The notes under the pieces: model-generated | The model's input: the letters and a program-made list of their open reading frames with translations, nothing else | What the model was told of the DNA's origin: nothing | The model's database searches: none | Source: Pedobacter cryophilus | GTDB taxonomy: Bacteria > Bacteroidota > Bacteroidia > Sphingobacteriales > Sphingobacteriaceae | Direction of reading: 5' to 3' | Length of the DNA: 64,000 nt | Assembly (NCBI RefSeq): GCF_005116455.1 | Contig: NZ_SWBP01000001.1 | Span: 62,001 to 126,000 of the forward strand | Shown here: positions 8,872 through 16,264 of the stretch, piece by piece | Numbering within the stretch: the stretch's first letter is position 1 | Layout of the letters: each line of letters opens with the position of its first letter | Position numbers and translations under genes: made by a program

Positions 8872-9252
8872 ATGACAAACAAAGAAAATTCACTCAACTG
8901 GTTTGAAATCTCGGTAACAGATATTAATAGGGCAAAAACATTTTACGAAGCAGTTTTTGGAATTAAAATGGACCAAATGGAAATGATGGATGCTCAAATG
9001 GCTTTCTTTCCTATGGAAGAAGGAAACGGAAAAGCATCTGGAGCATTAGTACAAAGTACAATGCATAAACCCAGTGCCGAAGGTGCAATTATCTATTTAA
9101 ACGCAAACCCCGATTTGTCTGACGCACTTTCTAAAATTGAGCCCGCAGGCGGAAAAATTACCATGCCTAAAACTCCAATTGGCGAGTTTGGCTTCATGGC
9201 TTTTTTTATGGATACCGAAGGGAATTCTGTAGCACTTCATTCAAACAATTAA
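8872..9252 (+). CDS. Glyoxalase/bleomycin-resistance-type VOC protein
   Basis: The 126-residue protein is a single VOC domain. NWFEISVTDINRAKTFYEAVFGIKM forms the first beta-alpha unit, and FGFMAFFMDTEGNSVALHSN is the final unit, with the Glu commonly used for metal binding in this fold. It lacks a signal peptide. It is the third small gene in a row after the SRPBCC and PhnB-like genes, 46 nt from its neighbour, and is followed by a strong terminator. Substrate and reaction are unknown. Confidence 0.85.
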   Translation: MTNKENSLNWFEISVTDINRAKTFYEAVFGIKMDQMEMMDAQMAFFPMEEGNGKASGALVQSTMHKPSAEGAIIYLNANPDLSDALSKIEPAGGKITMPKTPIGEFGFMAFFMDTEGNSVALHSNN

Positions 9253-9283
9253 ACCATTAATCTCCGCTAAACATCATTTACAA

Positions 9284-9326
9284 GCAGATTCAAGATTTTA
9301 ACAAATTCTTGAATCTGCATTTTTTA
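9284..9326 (+). terminator. Rho-independent terminator after the VOC gene cluster
   Basis: GCAGATTCAAGA at 9284-9295 pairs perfectly with TCTTGAATCTGC at 9307-9318 and is followed by a run of T. It closes the 7901-9252 gene group. Confidence 0.85.
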
Positions 9327-9375
9327 AACAGCTATTTGAAATGATTTCGACATTTTTAACCCCGCCCTTTTAAAA

Positions 9376-9404
9376 CAAAAAAAAGGCACCCTTTCGAGCG
9401 CCTT
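9376..9404 (-). terminator. Rho-independent terminator of the oxygenase gene
   Basis: Read on the minus strand, AAGGCGC, a TCGAAAGG loop region and GTGCCTT form a hairpin followed by a T run (the A run at 9375-9384 on the plus strand). It lies just past the stop codon at 9431. Confidence 0.75.
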
Positions 9405-9430
9405 CTTCCCTATTTTCTAATTAAAGAAAA

Positions 9431-10393
9431 TTACATTTTGAGACCTATTTCTCTCAATCGCTCGTCTAAATAGTCGCCAGCGGTAATATCAGTATATCCT
9501 TTTGGATGCTCGGCATCAACACAAGAAGGTAAACAAGTTAAATCCATATTAGATTTTGGGTGTAGAAAAAATGGAACCGAAAAACGGGAATTTTTCATCA
9601 TCTCTCTTGGCGGATTTACCACTCTATGTGTGGTAGAACGCAATTTATTATTGGTTAAACGTTGCAACATATCGCCTACATTTACCACAATATCTTCCCC
9701 TTGTGCTTTAATAGCAAACCATTCGCCTTCGCGGGTGAGCACTTCTAAACCATCGGCACTTGCACCAATTAACAAAGTAATCAAATTAATATCTTCATGT
9801 GCACCGGCTCTAACTGCATCTGCAGGTAAAGCATCTGGGTTTTCTATCGGGAAATAATGAATACCTCTTAAAATTGAGTTTCCATTATGTACTTTATCTT
9901 CAAAATAGTTTGCCGGTAAGCCTAAATAAACAGAAATAGCATTTAAAATATGCTTTCCTGCTGATTCTAGTTTCTGGTAAGTTTCTTTAGTAACTTCGTT
10001 AAAACCAGGATATTCTTCTATTAAAACATTGTCTGGGTATTCTTCTTTAATTGAATCTCCATCTTCTACGTATTGGCCAGTTTGCCAAAACTCTTTTAAA
10101 TCTGGTGTTTTAGAGTCTTTTGCCTTTTCGCGACCTTTAGAAGTGTAACCTCTTTGACCAGCCAATTCCACCTTTTCATATTTTAATTTAGCCGCTTCTG
10201 GCAAAGTGAAAAAGTTTTGAACTTCTTGATATAGTTTTTTAATCAAATCTTGACTTAAACCATGATTGGTGATGGTTACAAAACCCGTATCATTAAATGC
10301 TGAACCAATATCATCAGAAAATTTCTTTTTTTGTTCTGAAGAACCGTTTAAGTAATCGTTTAAATCTAAGCGAGGAATATTTACATGACCCAT
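9431..10393 (-). CDS. Isopenicillin-N-synthase-family 2OG-Fe(II) oxygenase
   Basis: The 320-residue protein has the DIOX_N-terminal domain (PRLDLNDYLNG, then DTGFVTITNHGLS) and a C-terminal 2OG-Fe(II) jelly roll. The iron-binding HxD is in GAHEDINLITLL near residue 200, the distal His in STTHRVVNPP near 257, and the 2-oxoglutarate-binding Arg-x-Ser in NSRFSVPFF near 272. The length and motif spacing match the family of soluble oxygenases that includes plant flavonoid enzymes and bacterial antibiotic enzymes. The real substrate in Bacteroidota is not known. The gene stands alone between two terminators and a tRNA. Confidence 0.88.
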   Translation of the reverse strand: MGHVNIPRLDLNDYLNGSSEQKKKFSDDIGSAFNDTGFVTITNHGLSQDLIKKLYQEVQNFFTLPEAAKLKYEKVELAGQRGYTSKGREKAKDSKTPDLKEFWQTGQYVEDGDSIKEEYPDNVLIEEYPGFNEVTKETYQKLESAGKHILNAISVYLGLPANYFEDKVHNGNSILRGIHYFPIENPDALPADAVRAGAHEDINLITLLIGASADGLEVLTREGEWFAIKAQGEDIVVNVGDMLQRLTNNKLRSTTHRVVNPPREMMKNSRFSVPFFLHPKSNMDLTCLPSCVDAEHPKGYTDITAGDYLDERLREIGLKM

Positions 10394-10641
10394 CTTTATC
10401 TCAATTTTATTAAGTTCAAAAATATGTGGATTATGTGGAAAACTGAAATTTTTAGAACTTTTATTTTAATTTATTAATGATTACCAATAAGTTACGTTAT
10501 CCACATTTTATAAAAATAAAAATCACTACCGCTTTTACTAAAGTGAAATTTTAAATTTTATTAAAATCAAATTTTTAAAAAACAGATTAACAAGGGATTA
10601 CGATTAATAAAAGGATTTGTCTCAAATAATTTTACATTTTT

Positions 10642-10672
10642 TTTGGTAATTTAATTTTAAAGTCTACTTTTG
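10642..10672 (+). promoter_or_regulatory. Bacteroidota-type promoter of the tRNA-Val gene
   Basis: TTTG at 10642-10645, exactly 19 nt of spacer, and TACTTTTG at 10665-10672 match the Bacteroidota primary sigma consensus TTTG-N19-TAnnTTTG. Transcription would begin about 40 nt before the tRNA at 10719. The rest of the 10394-10718 gap is AT-rich without further recognisable features. Confidence 0.8.
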
Positions 10673-10718
10673 CAATCCCAATCAGAAACAAAATTTATTT
10701 TTGAAGAACCAAAAAAAA

Positions 10719-10793
10719 GGGAGATTAGCTCAGCTGGTTCAGAGCACCTGCCTTACAAGCAGGGGGTCACTGGTTCGAACCCAGTATCTCCCA
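10719..10793 (+). tRNA. tRNA-Val (anticodon TAC), integration target
   Basis: The cloverleaf is complete: acceptor GGGAGAT paired with ATCTCCC, D-arm GCTC/GAGC, anticodon arm CCTGC-CTTACAA-GCAGG with anticodon TAC, variable GGGTC, T-arm ACTGG-TTCGAAC-CCAGT, and discriminator A at 10793. CCA is not encoded. Its 3' part doubles as the attL of an integrated island and is rebuilt perfectly at 28959-29005. The gene itself is intact, as usual for tRNA-integrating elements. Confidence 0.97.
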
Positions 10794-10795
10794 CA
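10749..10795. repeat. attL core (47 bp, within tRNA-Val)
   Basis: The repeat starts TGCCTTACAAGC in the anticodon arm and ends CTCCCACA just past the discriminator. It is identical over 47 bp to 28959-29005; identity stops on both sides (ATTG here versus AAAA at attR). Confidence 0.95.
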
Positions 10796-10805
10796 TTGAA
10801 AATCA

Positions 10806-10837
10806 AGCACTTACAATAAAATGTAAGTGCTTTTTTT
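10806..10837 (+). terminator. Island-borne terminator behind tRNA-Val
   Basis: AGCACTTACA (10806-10815) pairs perfectly with TGTAAGTGCT (10822-10831), followed by seven T. It lies inside the island and replaces the chromosomal terminator that insertion moved to 29006. Confidence 0.9.
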
Positions 10838-10843
10838 ATGCAG

Positions 10844-10865
10844 TTTACACATTGGTTTACACAAA
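10844..10865. repeat. Left copy of the 22-bp subterminal repeat
   Basis: The sequence consists of TTTACACA, TTGG and TTTACACAAA and is identical to 28814-28835. A further inverted partial copy, TGTGTAAACCA, lies at 10874-10884. Subterminal repeats like these are the usual arm-type binding sites of tyrosine recombinases or excisionases. Confidence 0.8.
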
Positions 10866-10884
10866 ACTAAAACTGTGTAAACCA

Positions 10885-11379
10885 TCAAAAAGCAGATACC
10901 ATACCCAATAAGCCATTTTTAGCAACTTTAGCATTATTAAACAAAAGTTGATACTCGTATTGCATAAAACAATTATAACGGCTGTACGGCTTTGCAAATC
11001 CTTCAGAAAGCATCATTTCATTTATACATGAGCCATCATCTAAAAATGCATAAGCCAATGTTCTGCCATAAGTATCAAATTGATTTTTAGCTTGTAGAAT
11101 TAGGCTAATGTTTGCACCTACTGGAGCCAGTTCTTTTAACTTGTTAAAAGATAATAGACCTAACTCAATTAATAACTGCCCTGCTAAATGGGTTTCCCTT
11201 TCATCTTGAATTAGCTTTCTACATCTTTTTATTTCTGGAGCATCTATACCTATTAGTCTTATTTCTTCTTCTTCTTTATTGAAGAGATTAGAGACTATAA
11301 AGCCATCACCGTCTACAACTTTGACTACATTAAGATGTGTTCTTAAAATAGTATTTCCTTTTGCATGATATTGCATCAT
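10885..11379 (-). CDS. Staphylococcal-nuclease-like (SNase) protein
   Basis: The product has 164 residues and is one SNase/thermonuclease domain. VVKVVDGDGFIV near residue 20 holds the calcium-binding Asp, IRLIGIDAPE near 42 the catalytic Arg and the DAPE motif, and DTYGRTLAYAFL near 108 the second Asp/Arg pair. The C-terminal helix follows. No signal peptide is visible, unlike secreted thermonucleases, so it may act inside the cell or on incoming DNA. It is the outermost island gene on the left, pointing towards the tRNA, with its stop codon adjoining the inverted copy of the terminal repeat. Confidence 0.82.
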   Translation of the reverse strand: MMQYHAKGNTILRTHLNVVKVVDGDGFIVSNLFNKEEEEIRLIGIDAPEIKRCRKLIQDERETHLAGQLLIELGLLSFNKLKELAPVGANISLILQAKNQFDTYGRTLAYAFLDDGSCINEMMLSEGFAKPYSRYNCFMQYEYQLLFNNAKVAKNGLLGMVSAF

Positions 11380-11454
11380 TTTACATCATTTAACTAATTG
11401 AATAATAATTACTTATGATTTATTTTTAAATATAAAAAAATAAAGGCATTTATT

Positions 11455-12261
11455 ATGGCAAGACAAACAGGCCCGTTAAAATATTCGGGCACATTAGGAG
11501 ACATCAGACACTTTAAAATTAAAGGACTGAAAGGTGATTTTGCAGGTTTAAGAGGCGGACCCTCTGGTGACCAAGTAAAAACAGGACCAGAGTTTAAAAG
11601 AACTCGTGAAAACATGAATGAATTTGGAGGATGCGCAGCAGCCGGAAAATCAGTTCGTATTGGTTTATCACAATTGATGAAACAAATGAGCGACCCACAA
11701 TTAACCGGTAGGTTAACTGGCATCATGAAAAAAATAAATCTGGAAGATCAATCCGAAGCTAGGGGTTACAGAGCAATTTTGATTTCAACACAAAGCCAAT
11801 ATTTAAAAGGTATAGGTTTTAATAGAAACGTCAATTTTGATAGCATTTTCTTTGCACCCTTTACACTTACTTCGACACCAGGAAGAGATGGTTCAACTTT
11901 AGAGGTTGAAGCTTTTAATCCATTAAGTTTTGTGAATGCGCCAGCTGGAGCAACACATTTTAGATTGATCAATGCTATTTCTGTGGTTTCTGATTTTGCT
12001 TATAATTCACAATCTGGAGCTTATGAGCCAATTGATTCAACATTAAACGAAATTTCTAATATTTCTTATTCTAGTTATATGGATTTATCTACAGATGTTG
12101 CAACTACTACTTCTGTTATAAGTGCGTTGCCAGGATCACCTACCCTTTCGGCAGATGTGAGTGTTTTAGGCTCAATTGGTATTGAGTTTTATCAAAAAGT
12201 AGGAGTAAATTATTACCTCTTCAATTCTGGTAATGCTTTAAAAATTCAGGATATATTTTAA
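11455..12261 (+). CDS. Conserved mobile-element protein of unknown function
   Basis: The 268-residue protein begins MARQTGPLKYSGTLGDIRHF. This Gly-rich N-terminal pattern resembles proteins I associate with Bacteroidota integrative elements, where they remain unnamed. The N-terminal 100 residues are basic and Gly/Arg-rich (GGPSGDQVKTGPEFKRTREN). The C-terminal 150 residues are beta-rich with many Ser and Thr, like a virion or surface protein domain. There is no signal peptide or membrane helix. It is transcribed alone and has its own terminator. A structural or packaging role is conceivable but not shown. Confidence 0.7.
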   Translation: MARQTGPLKYSGTLGDIRHFKIKGLKGDFAGLRGGPSGDQVKTGPEFKRTRENMNEFGGCAAAGKSVRIGLSQLMKQMSDPQLTGRLTGIMKKINLEDQSEARGYRAILISTQSQYLKGIGFNRNVNFDSIFFAPFTLTSTPGRDGSTLEVEAFNPLSFVNAPAGATHFRLINAISVVSDFAYNSQSGAYEPIDSTLNEISNISYSSYMDLSTDVATTTSVISALPGSPTLSADVSVLGSIGIEFYQKVGVNYYLFNSGNALKIQDIF

Positions 12262-12283
12262 TACTGATAGATTTAGAATGCTG

Positions 12284-12310
12284 AAAGCCTCGCAATTGCG
12301 GGGCTTTTCT
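12284..12310 (+). terminator. Terminator after the 268-residue protein gene
   Basis: AAAGCCTCGC, loop AATT and GCGGGGCTTT form a hairpin with one G-T pair, followed by a T-rich tail. It is placed 22 nt after the stop codon at 12261. Confidence 0.8.
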
Positions 12311-12394
12311 TTTGCATTCAAATTTATATAGAGGTGCCTTAGGTGTTACTATTGATGCAATTGAGTATTAAATGAGGTGCTAACCTCATCATTT

Positions 12395-12817
12395 TTATTT
12401 TTTTATATACCAATAGAAAACCGCCCTTTTAGCTTCTTGGATTAATTTTAAATTATTTAAGTAGCGTTCTTCAATATCCTCTAATTTTTTAAGCGTGTTT
12501 ACAGATTCTTCAAACATTGGAGAATTTGACATGGTGGTTATTTTAGCTTTTGTTACCACTGCTTTTAAGTCATTTATTGTAATGAAATAAATAACCGAAC
12601 CTTTGAGATATGGATGAAAGGATTTTGCCCTCCATAAGCCGTAAACAAGCCAATAATTTAAATCCATTTCTGTTTCATCGTTTGAAATTAAAACAAAGCA
12701 ATTTGGGCAGCTTGTTTTTAAGGGTTTACCACTATTTAAGCCTTTATTAAGGATAAAAAAATGAGGTTTAGCATAGGTTTTCCCTATCTGGTGCGTTAAA
12801 ATCTGTAGTTGTTGCAT
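12395..12817 (-). CDS. Hypothetical island protein
   Basis: I do not recognise this 140-residue protein securely. The central part SCPNCFVLISNDETEMDLNYWLVYGLW has two cysteines two residues apart and a run of aromatic residues. The C-terminal half is helical and rich in Lys and Glu (LKKLEDIEERYLNNLKLIQEAKRAVFYWYIKK). No signal peptide or membrane span is seen. Its A-rich start context and intact length argue that it is real. It lies between the 268-residue protein and an excisionase-like HTH gene, so a housekeeping role for the element is likelier than defence. Confidence 0.6.
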   Translation of the reverse strand: MQQLQILTHQIGKTYAKPHFFILNKGLNSGKPLKTSCPNCFVLISNDETEMDLNYWLVYGLWRAKSFHPYLKGSVIYFITINDLKAVVTKAKITTMSNSPMFEESVNTLKKLEDIEERYLNNLKLIQEAKRAVFYWYIKK

Positions 12818-13085
12818 ATCATCAGCGATTAAGTTTTGCTCGCTGCGCTGCGCACATTTTTAAAAGAAAGAAGAAAAAAAACCGAAAAAAAAAAGAAAAA
12901 AGAAAGCCGATTTTAAGGTGGCGAAGGGTTAAAAAATAAAAGGAAACGGAATAAATGAAGGGAAGAGGGTCATGGCTTGTGTTTATGCCGTAGTCTTTTG
13001 TTTTTTAAATAGCGTGGGGTTGTGTAAGCCACCTATATTTGCTTATTTTTTTATTTTTAGTGTAGTAATAAAAAAATAAATAATT

Positions 13086-13418
13086 ATGGAAAATCCATTT
13101 GAAACTATACTAATTAGGTTAGACCGAATTGAAAATTTGATTAGGGAATTAATAGGAGAGCGAACAGATATTGATATAAATGTAGATAATGATATTGTAT
13201 TGGATGTAAAACAAGCATCTAAATACATTCATTTATCTGTATCAAGGGTTTATAAGTTTACTTCTGAAAAAGAGATACCACATTATAAAAAAGGTAAACG
13301 CTTATATTTTAAGAAAACAGAATTGAGGGATTGGCTGATGACAACTAAAATTAAAACAAGGGCTGACATAGAAAAAGAAGCTATCAATTATATCATTAGA
13401 AATCCGAGGCGTTATTAA
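13086..13418 (+). CDS. Excisionase-type helix-turn-helix protein
   Basis: The 110-residue protein has an N-terminal coiled-coil-like segment (ILIRLDRIENLIRELIGE). A MerR/excisionase-type winged helix follows near residues 39-80: LDVKQASKYIHLSVSRVYKFTSEKE, then IPHYKKGKRLYFKKTELRDWL. This layout is standard for the small DNA-binding proteins of Bacteroidota integrative elements that control excision and mobilisation. Another copy of the type is at 25560-25904. Its own strand differs from most of the island cargo, and an 815-bp gene-free stretch follows it. Confidence 0.8.
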   Translation: MENPFETILIRLDRIENLIRELIGERTDIDINVDNDIVLDVKQASKYIHLSVSRVYKFTSEKEIPHYKKGKRLYFKKTELRDWLMTTKIKTRADIEKEAINYIIRNPRRY

Positions 13419-14233
13419 TGCACAAATACCCGGGGGAATACACACAAAATTTATGAGTATGCCTTTAAAAAGACGAGGTATGGATAAAGCAAATTTGCGA
13501 TGCTTTGATTGAAGCAAATGAAATGGAAAGTTAAAAAATCAGATTGCTTTTTGCAGCGTTGGCAAGGTTGCAAAGTTTGCAATGTGCAAAGGTAAAAGCA
13601 ATTATTTTTTAAGTGTATAGGGTTTTGCGTAGTGAGAAGTTGAGCTATTTTGCTGAGGGTTGCTGTTGTGTTTGAAATAAATGGAAGCGTAATGTATTGG
13701 AGGATGGCGGAATTTATGTAGCGCCGGAAAGGAATGTAGCTGAAATGTTTGATAATACAAAAGGCAAAAGGGCATAACATCTAAATACTTATAAATTTTG
13801 TAGCCTATAAAAGGGTGGGTGGGGGATTTGTGGCATGAGTGGCTATTTAACATAATGTTATTATAAGACAAGGCATCGCCCGTAGCTTTAGCGTAGCCTT
13901 TAGGTTGTATTATAATGCCACATTATGTTATATAGCTTTGGTTTGTTGTTTTTGGCATAAGTTGCGAAGCGGGGTAAAGGGCAACGGCTTTTTGTAATGT
14001 GCATTTGGATGGCTTTAAGCAACCGCAAGTATGAGGATTGATTAGTGCCATAGTGTTGTTGGCTTTACAAAAAGTATGACAAAAACAGCAAAAGAAGGAT
14101 TGGATTTATAAAGGTTAATAAAGACCTTAAGGAACATCGAACGGTAGATTTTTTAAGTTGATGGAGGGGTTTTTTAAGATAAAAAAAACTCGTGGAACAT
14201 GCCGTTATTAAAGACATGGCTTTACCACACAGC
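13419..14233. other. Gene-free island segment with inverted repeats, possible oriT or regulatory region
   Basis: No convincing gene is found in these 815 bases; the long frames on the minus strand have compositions unlike real proteins. Visible structure includes CATAATGTTATTATAAG at 13851-13867 facing CATTATGTTATATAG at 13921-13935, an inverted CATAATG/CATTATG pair. Between them is the imperfect hairpin AAGGCATCGCC...GTAGCCTTT (about 13870-13902). Gene-free DNA after an excisionase-like gene is where mobilisation genes or an origin of transfer often sit in related elements. Confidence 0.4.
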
Positions 14234-14839
14234 TTATCTTTTGCTGTATAAGTTATGATTAGCTGTTAATATCATAATACTATGAGAATCAAAGTCCCCA
14301 TCATCAGTAACAACGGCAAATTGGTTTTTCTCCATAAGTTTCATAAAGTATAAATCATTAAAATCAACTTCTCTGTTTAAGTGATTTAATAAACTCATTG
14401 GCTCTAATTCAATAAAATCATCATTTACATATTCATACATAAATGAGTATGCCTTTATATCGTCAAGAAGAATTTTTAGTTGTTTGTTATAGTCTGAGAA
14501 TTTATTATTTCTATAATCCTTTTTAAAATTACCTTGACCTGGCTGACAATTTAGAAAGGATGGCATGGCAACAACCCGTAAATAAGTATTTATTATCTCG
14601 GATAATAACATACTTGTCATTACTATCTTAGGAATATTTTTTACCCTCTTTATGGCTTTTGAATCAGAAATAGAGTTTAGTTGTACAACACCTTCAAAAA
14701 AATCTATATAAGGAATAAATCTTTTTTCCTTATCATTTTTATGATTGTATTTTAAAAATGCAATCCAAACATTTGAATCAAAAAAATAATGAGAGAATGA
14801 TTCAGGATAATTATCCGAAAGCTTTACTATTTGAGCCAT
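14234..14839 (-). CDS. PIN-domain nuclease of a HATPase/STAS/PIN operon
   Basis: The 201-residue protein has the acidic residues of a PIN fold in the right order: Asp21 in YFFDSNVWIAF, Glu81 in LLSEIINTYLR, Asp159/Asp162 in DFNDLYFMKLM, and Asp179/Asp180/Asp182 in VVTDDGDFDS, followed by NHNLY. It is longer than VapC toxins (about 130 residues) because of an insertion near residues 95-155. PIN domains are metal-dependent RNases, often toxins. It starts 3 nt after the STAS-like gene and is last in the operon that begins at 17176. No VapB-type antitoxin is adjacent, so control by the upstream STAS/HATPase proteins is an inference. Confidence 0.75.
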   Translation of the reverse strand: MAQIVKLSDNYPESFSHYFFDSNVWIAFLKYNHKNDKEKRFIPYIDFFEGVVQLNSISDSKAIKRVKNIPKIVMTSMLLSEIINTYLRVVAMPSFLNCQPGQGNFKKDYRNNKFSDYNKQLKILLDDIKAYSFMYEYVNDDFIELEPMSLLNHLNREVDFNDLYFMKLMEKNQFAVVTDDGDFDSHSIMILTANHNLYSKR

Positions 14840-14842
14840 AGA

Positions 14843-15187
14843 TTAATCAAATAATGCAAGTATTGCATTATCTATAATAACAGCTTTTTCTGGGTTTTGA
14901 GCTAAAACTATTGAATCTTGTATTTTCTCATACCAAACAGATGATTGGTCAATATTTTCGATAACGATATTCGCTGAAGCTATTGAAGGATATTTAGTAT
15001 ATAACTGCCCAATTGATGCATTACAAAAACCAGAAGTTAGATTTGAAATACTGTGAAAGTCTAAAACAATTGAAGATCCGGCGTTTAAGTAAGAAGAAGC
15101 TACTTCAAATATTTGATTACCAAACTTTTGAATTATAGCATTGGAAGTACCAATTATGTCAACAATATTTATTCTGACTTGGCTCAT
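14843..15187 (-). CDS. STAS-like (DUF4325-type) protein
   Basis: The 114-residue protein resembles the STAS-like DUF4325 group. The core strand-helix unit is SSIVLDFHSISNLTSGFCNASIGQLY near residues 38-63, where anti-sigma-factor antagonists carry the regulatory Ser/Thr. Here Ser48, Thr51 and Ser52 are available. It is far too short to carry a catalytic domain. It lies 38 nt after a STAS-HATPase gene and 3 nt before the PIN nuclease gene. In partner-switching systems such a protein binds, and is phosphorylated by, an HATPase partner; whether this happens here is inferred. Confidence 0.68.
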   Translation of the reverse strand: MSQVRINIVDIIGTSNAIIQKFGNQIFEVASSYLNAGSSIVLDFHSISNLTSGFCNASIGQLYTKYPSIASANIVIENIDQSSVWYEKIQDSIVLAQNPEKAVIIDNAILALFD

Positions 15188-15225
15188 AGTTTAAAGATAC
15201 AAAAAGGGTTGCAAATGTACAACAT

Positions 15226-16074
15226 TTAGTTTAAATAACGAAAAGTTAAGTGAATTGTTGCACCTGTACGAAAGTTATTGAGATTATGAAAATTAATAGA
15301 TTTGTTTTGTAAAGACCAAAAACAGCCATCTGAAACAATGCTTAACTCCCCAGCATTTTTAAAGCAATACAGCATAATTTTTTTTAGACCATTACCGCCT
15401 TTTATTGCATCAGGTTTGGTACTACCACCTTTTACAGCCCAACTTATTGCATCTGCCCCCGATTTAATTTCATTCAAGGTATGTTGAGCAATTTTTTTAA
15501 GAAAACCGTCACCATAATCTGTTAAAGTGAATTTAAGTACACCAGAAGCGGGAAAATGTTGACCACAACAAATTATTGGGGATTTAGTATTAGCGTGAAT
15601 ACCTACATTGTCAAAAATTTCAAAGTAGCTTGACTTAATCCTGTCTTTTGAATCTTTATCGATTTTATCAAGCCCCCTTTGCTTTAAGAAAATATTTTCA
15701 ATATAATCTGCAAAACTATCTACATTGTCAGGGTTGAACGCTTTTATTGGAATGACAGTCTCTCTATCATCTACAGGTTTAAAATGTTCTTTATTGTGTA
15801 CGACATGATATGCAAATCCATTCCGAGATAAGACATTCAAATCGCCTTTAAGAATAGAATAATCAATGAAAAATTTAAGGTTGTTTTTTTTTTTAAGATT
15901 GTGACAATATAATAGTAACTCTGATGATAAATTAGCATCAAACCATTCTAATTGTGCAAAATCAATGGTAAACCAACAGTTAGAAAATTGTTTTGCAAAT
16001 TGATAGAAATCAAATAACTGCTGAACGCCTTTTGGGTCAGTTTGAATCCTGCCTTTAAATGAAAATTTTGACAT
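15226..16074 (-). CDS. STAS-like/HATPase fusion protein (GHKL ATP-binding)
   Basis: The 282-residue protein has two parts. Residues 1-95 look STAS-like (WFTIDFAQLEWFDANLSSELLLYCHNL, then an FFIDY strand and a LNVLSRNGF helix). Residues 140-282 form a GHKL ATPase domain: N-box Glu152-Asn156-His160 in FEIFDNVGIHA, G1 box DYGDGF at 186-191, and G2 box GGNGL at 226-230. No dimerisation His or membrane span is seen, so it is not a normal sensor kinase; anti-sigma-factor-type kinases are the closest analogy. It is flanked by a small membrane-protein gene (5 nt) and the STAS-like gene (38 nt). Confidence 0.75.
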   Translation of the reverse strand: MSKFSFKGRIQTDPKGVQQLFDFYQFAKQFSNCWFTIDFAQLEWFDANLSSELLLYCHNLKKKNNLKFFIDYSILKGDLNVLSRNGFAYHVVHNKEHFKPVDDRETVIPIKAFNPDNVDSFADYIENIFLKQRGLDKIDKDSKDRIKSSYFEIFDNVGIHANTKSPIICCGQHFPASGVLKFTLTDYGDGFLKKIAQHTLNEIKSGADAISWAVKGGSTKPDAIKGGNGLKKIMLYCFKNAGELSIVSDGCFWSLQNKSINFHNLNNFRTGATIHLTFRYLN

Positions 16075-16079
16075 TTAAC

Positions 16080-16262
16080 TTAATTTGATACAGAAACCAT
16101 ATACCCCATAAAACCAATTAGTCCTAAAATCCCAATTATAGCCCACCAACTGAACGGTCTTGTGTGATTGGGTGAAAACATTAAAGACAGCATACAGCTA
16201 AACGAATACCGAAGGTTTCGTTCAATTCTTTGAAAAGGTGTATGTCTGCTCTCTTTTTGCAT
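16080..16262 (-). CDS. Small single-span membrane protein in the HATPase/STAS/PIN operon
   Basis: The 60-residue frame fits exactly between its neighbours: 2 nt after the upstream nuclease gene and 5 nt before the HATPase gene. It has a basic N-terminal half (QKESRHTPFQRIERNLRYSF) and one predicted membrane helix near residues 38-58 (SWWAIIGILGLIGFMGYMV). Tight packing supports it as a real gene, but its small size leaves some doubt. A membrane anchor or sensor for the module is one possibility. Confidence 0.5.
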   Translation of the reverse strand: MQKESRHTPFQRIERNLRYSFSCMLSLMFSPNHTRPFSWWAIIGILGLIGFMGYMVSVSN

Positions 16263-16264
16263 TA

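Noticed and set aside
10885-11379. Secreted thermonuclease
   Set aside because: The SNase motifs are present but no signal peptide precedes them.
13451-13871. Two long minus-strand reading frames (109 and 89 codons) in the gene-free island segment
   Set aside because: Their translations are rich in Cys, His, Phe and Leu with no domain-like pattern, they overlap each other, and they lack plausible start contexts.
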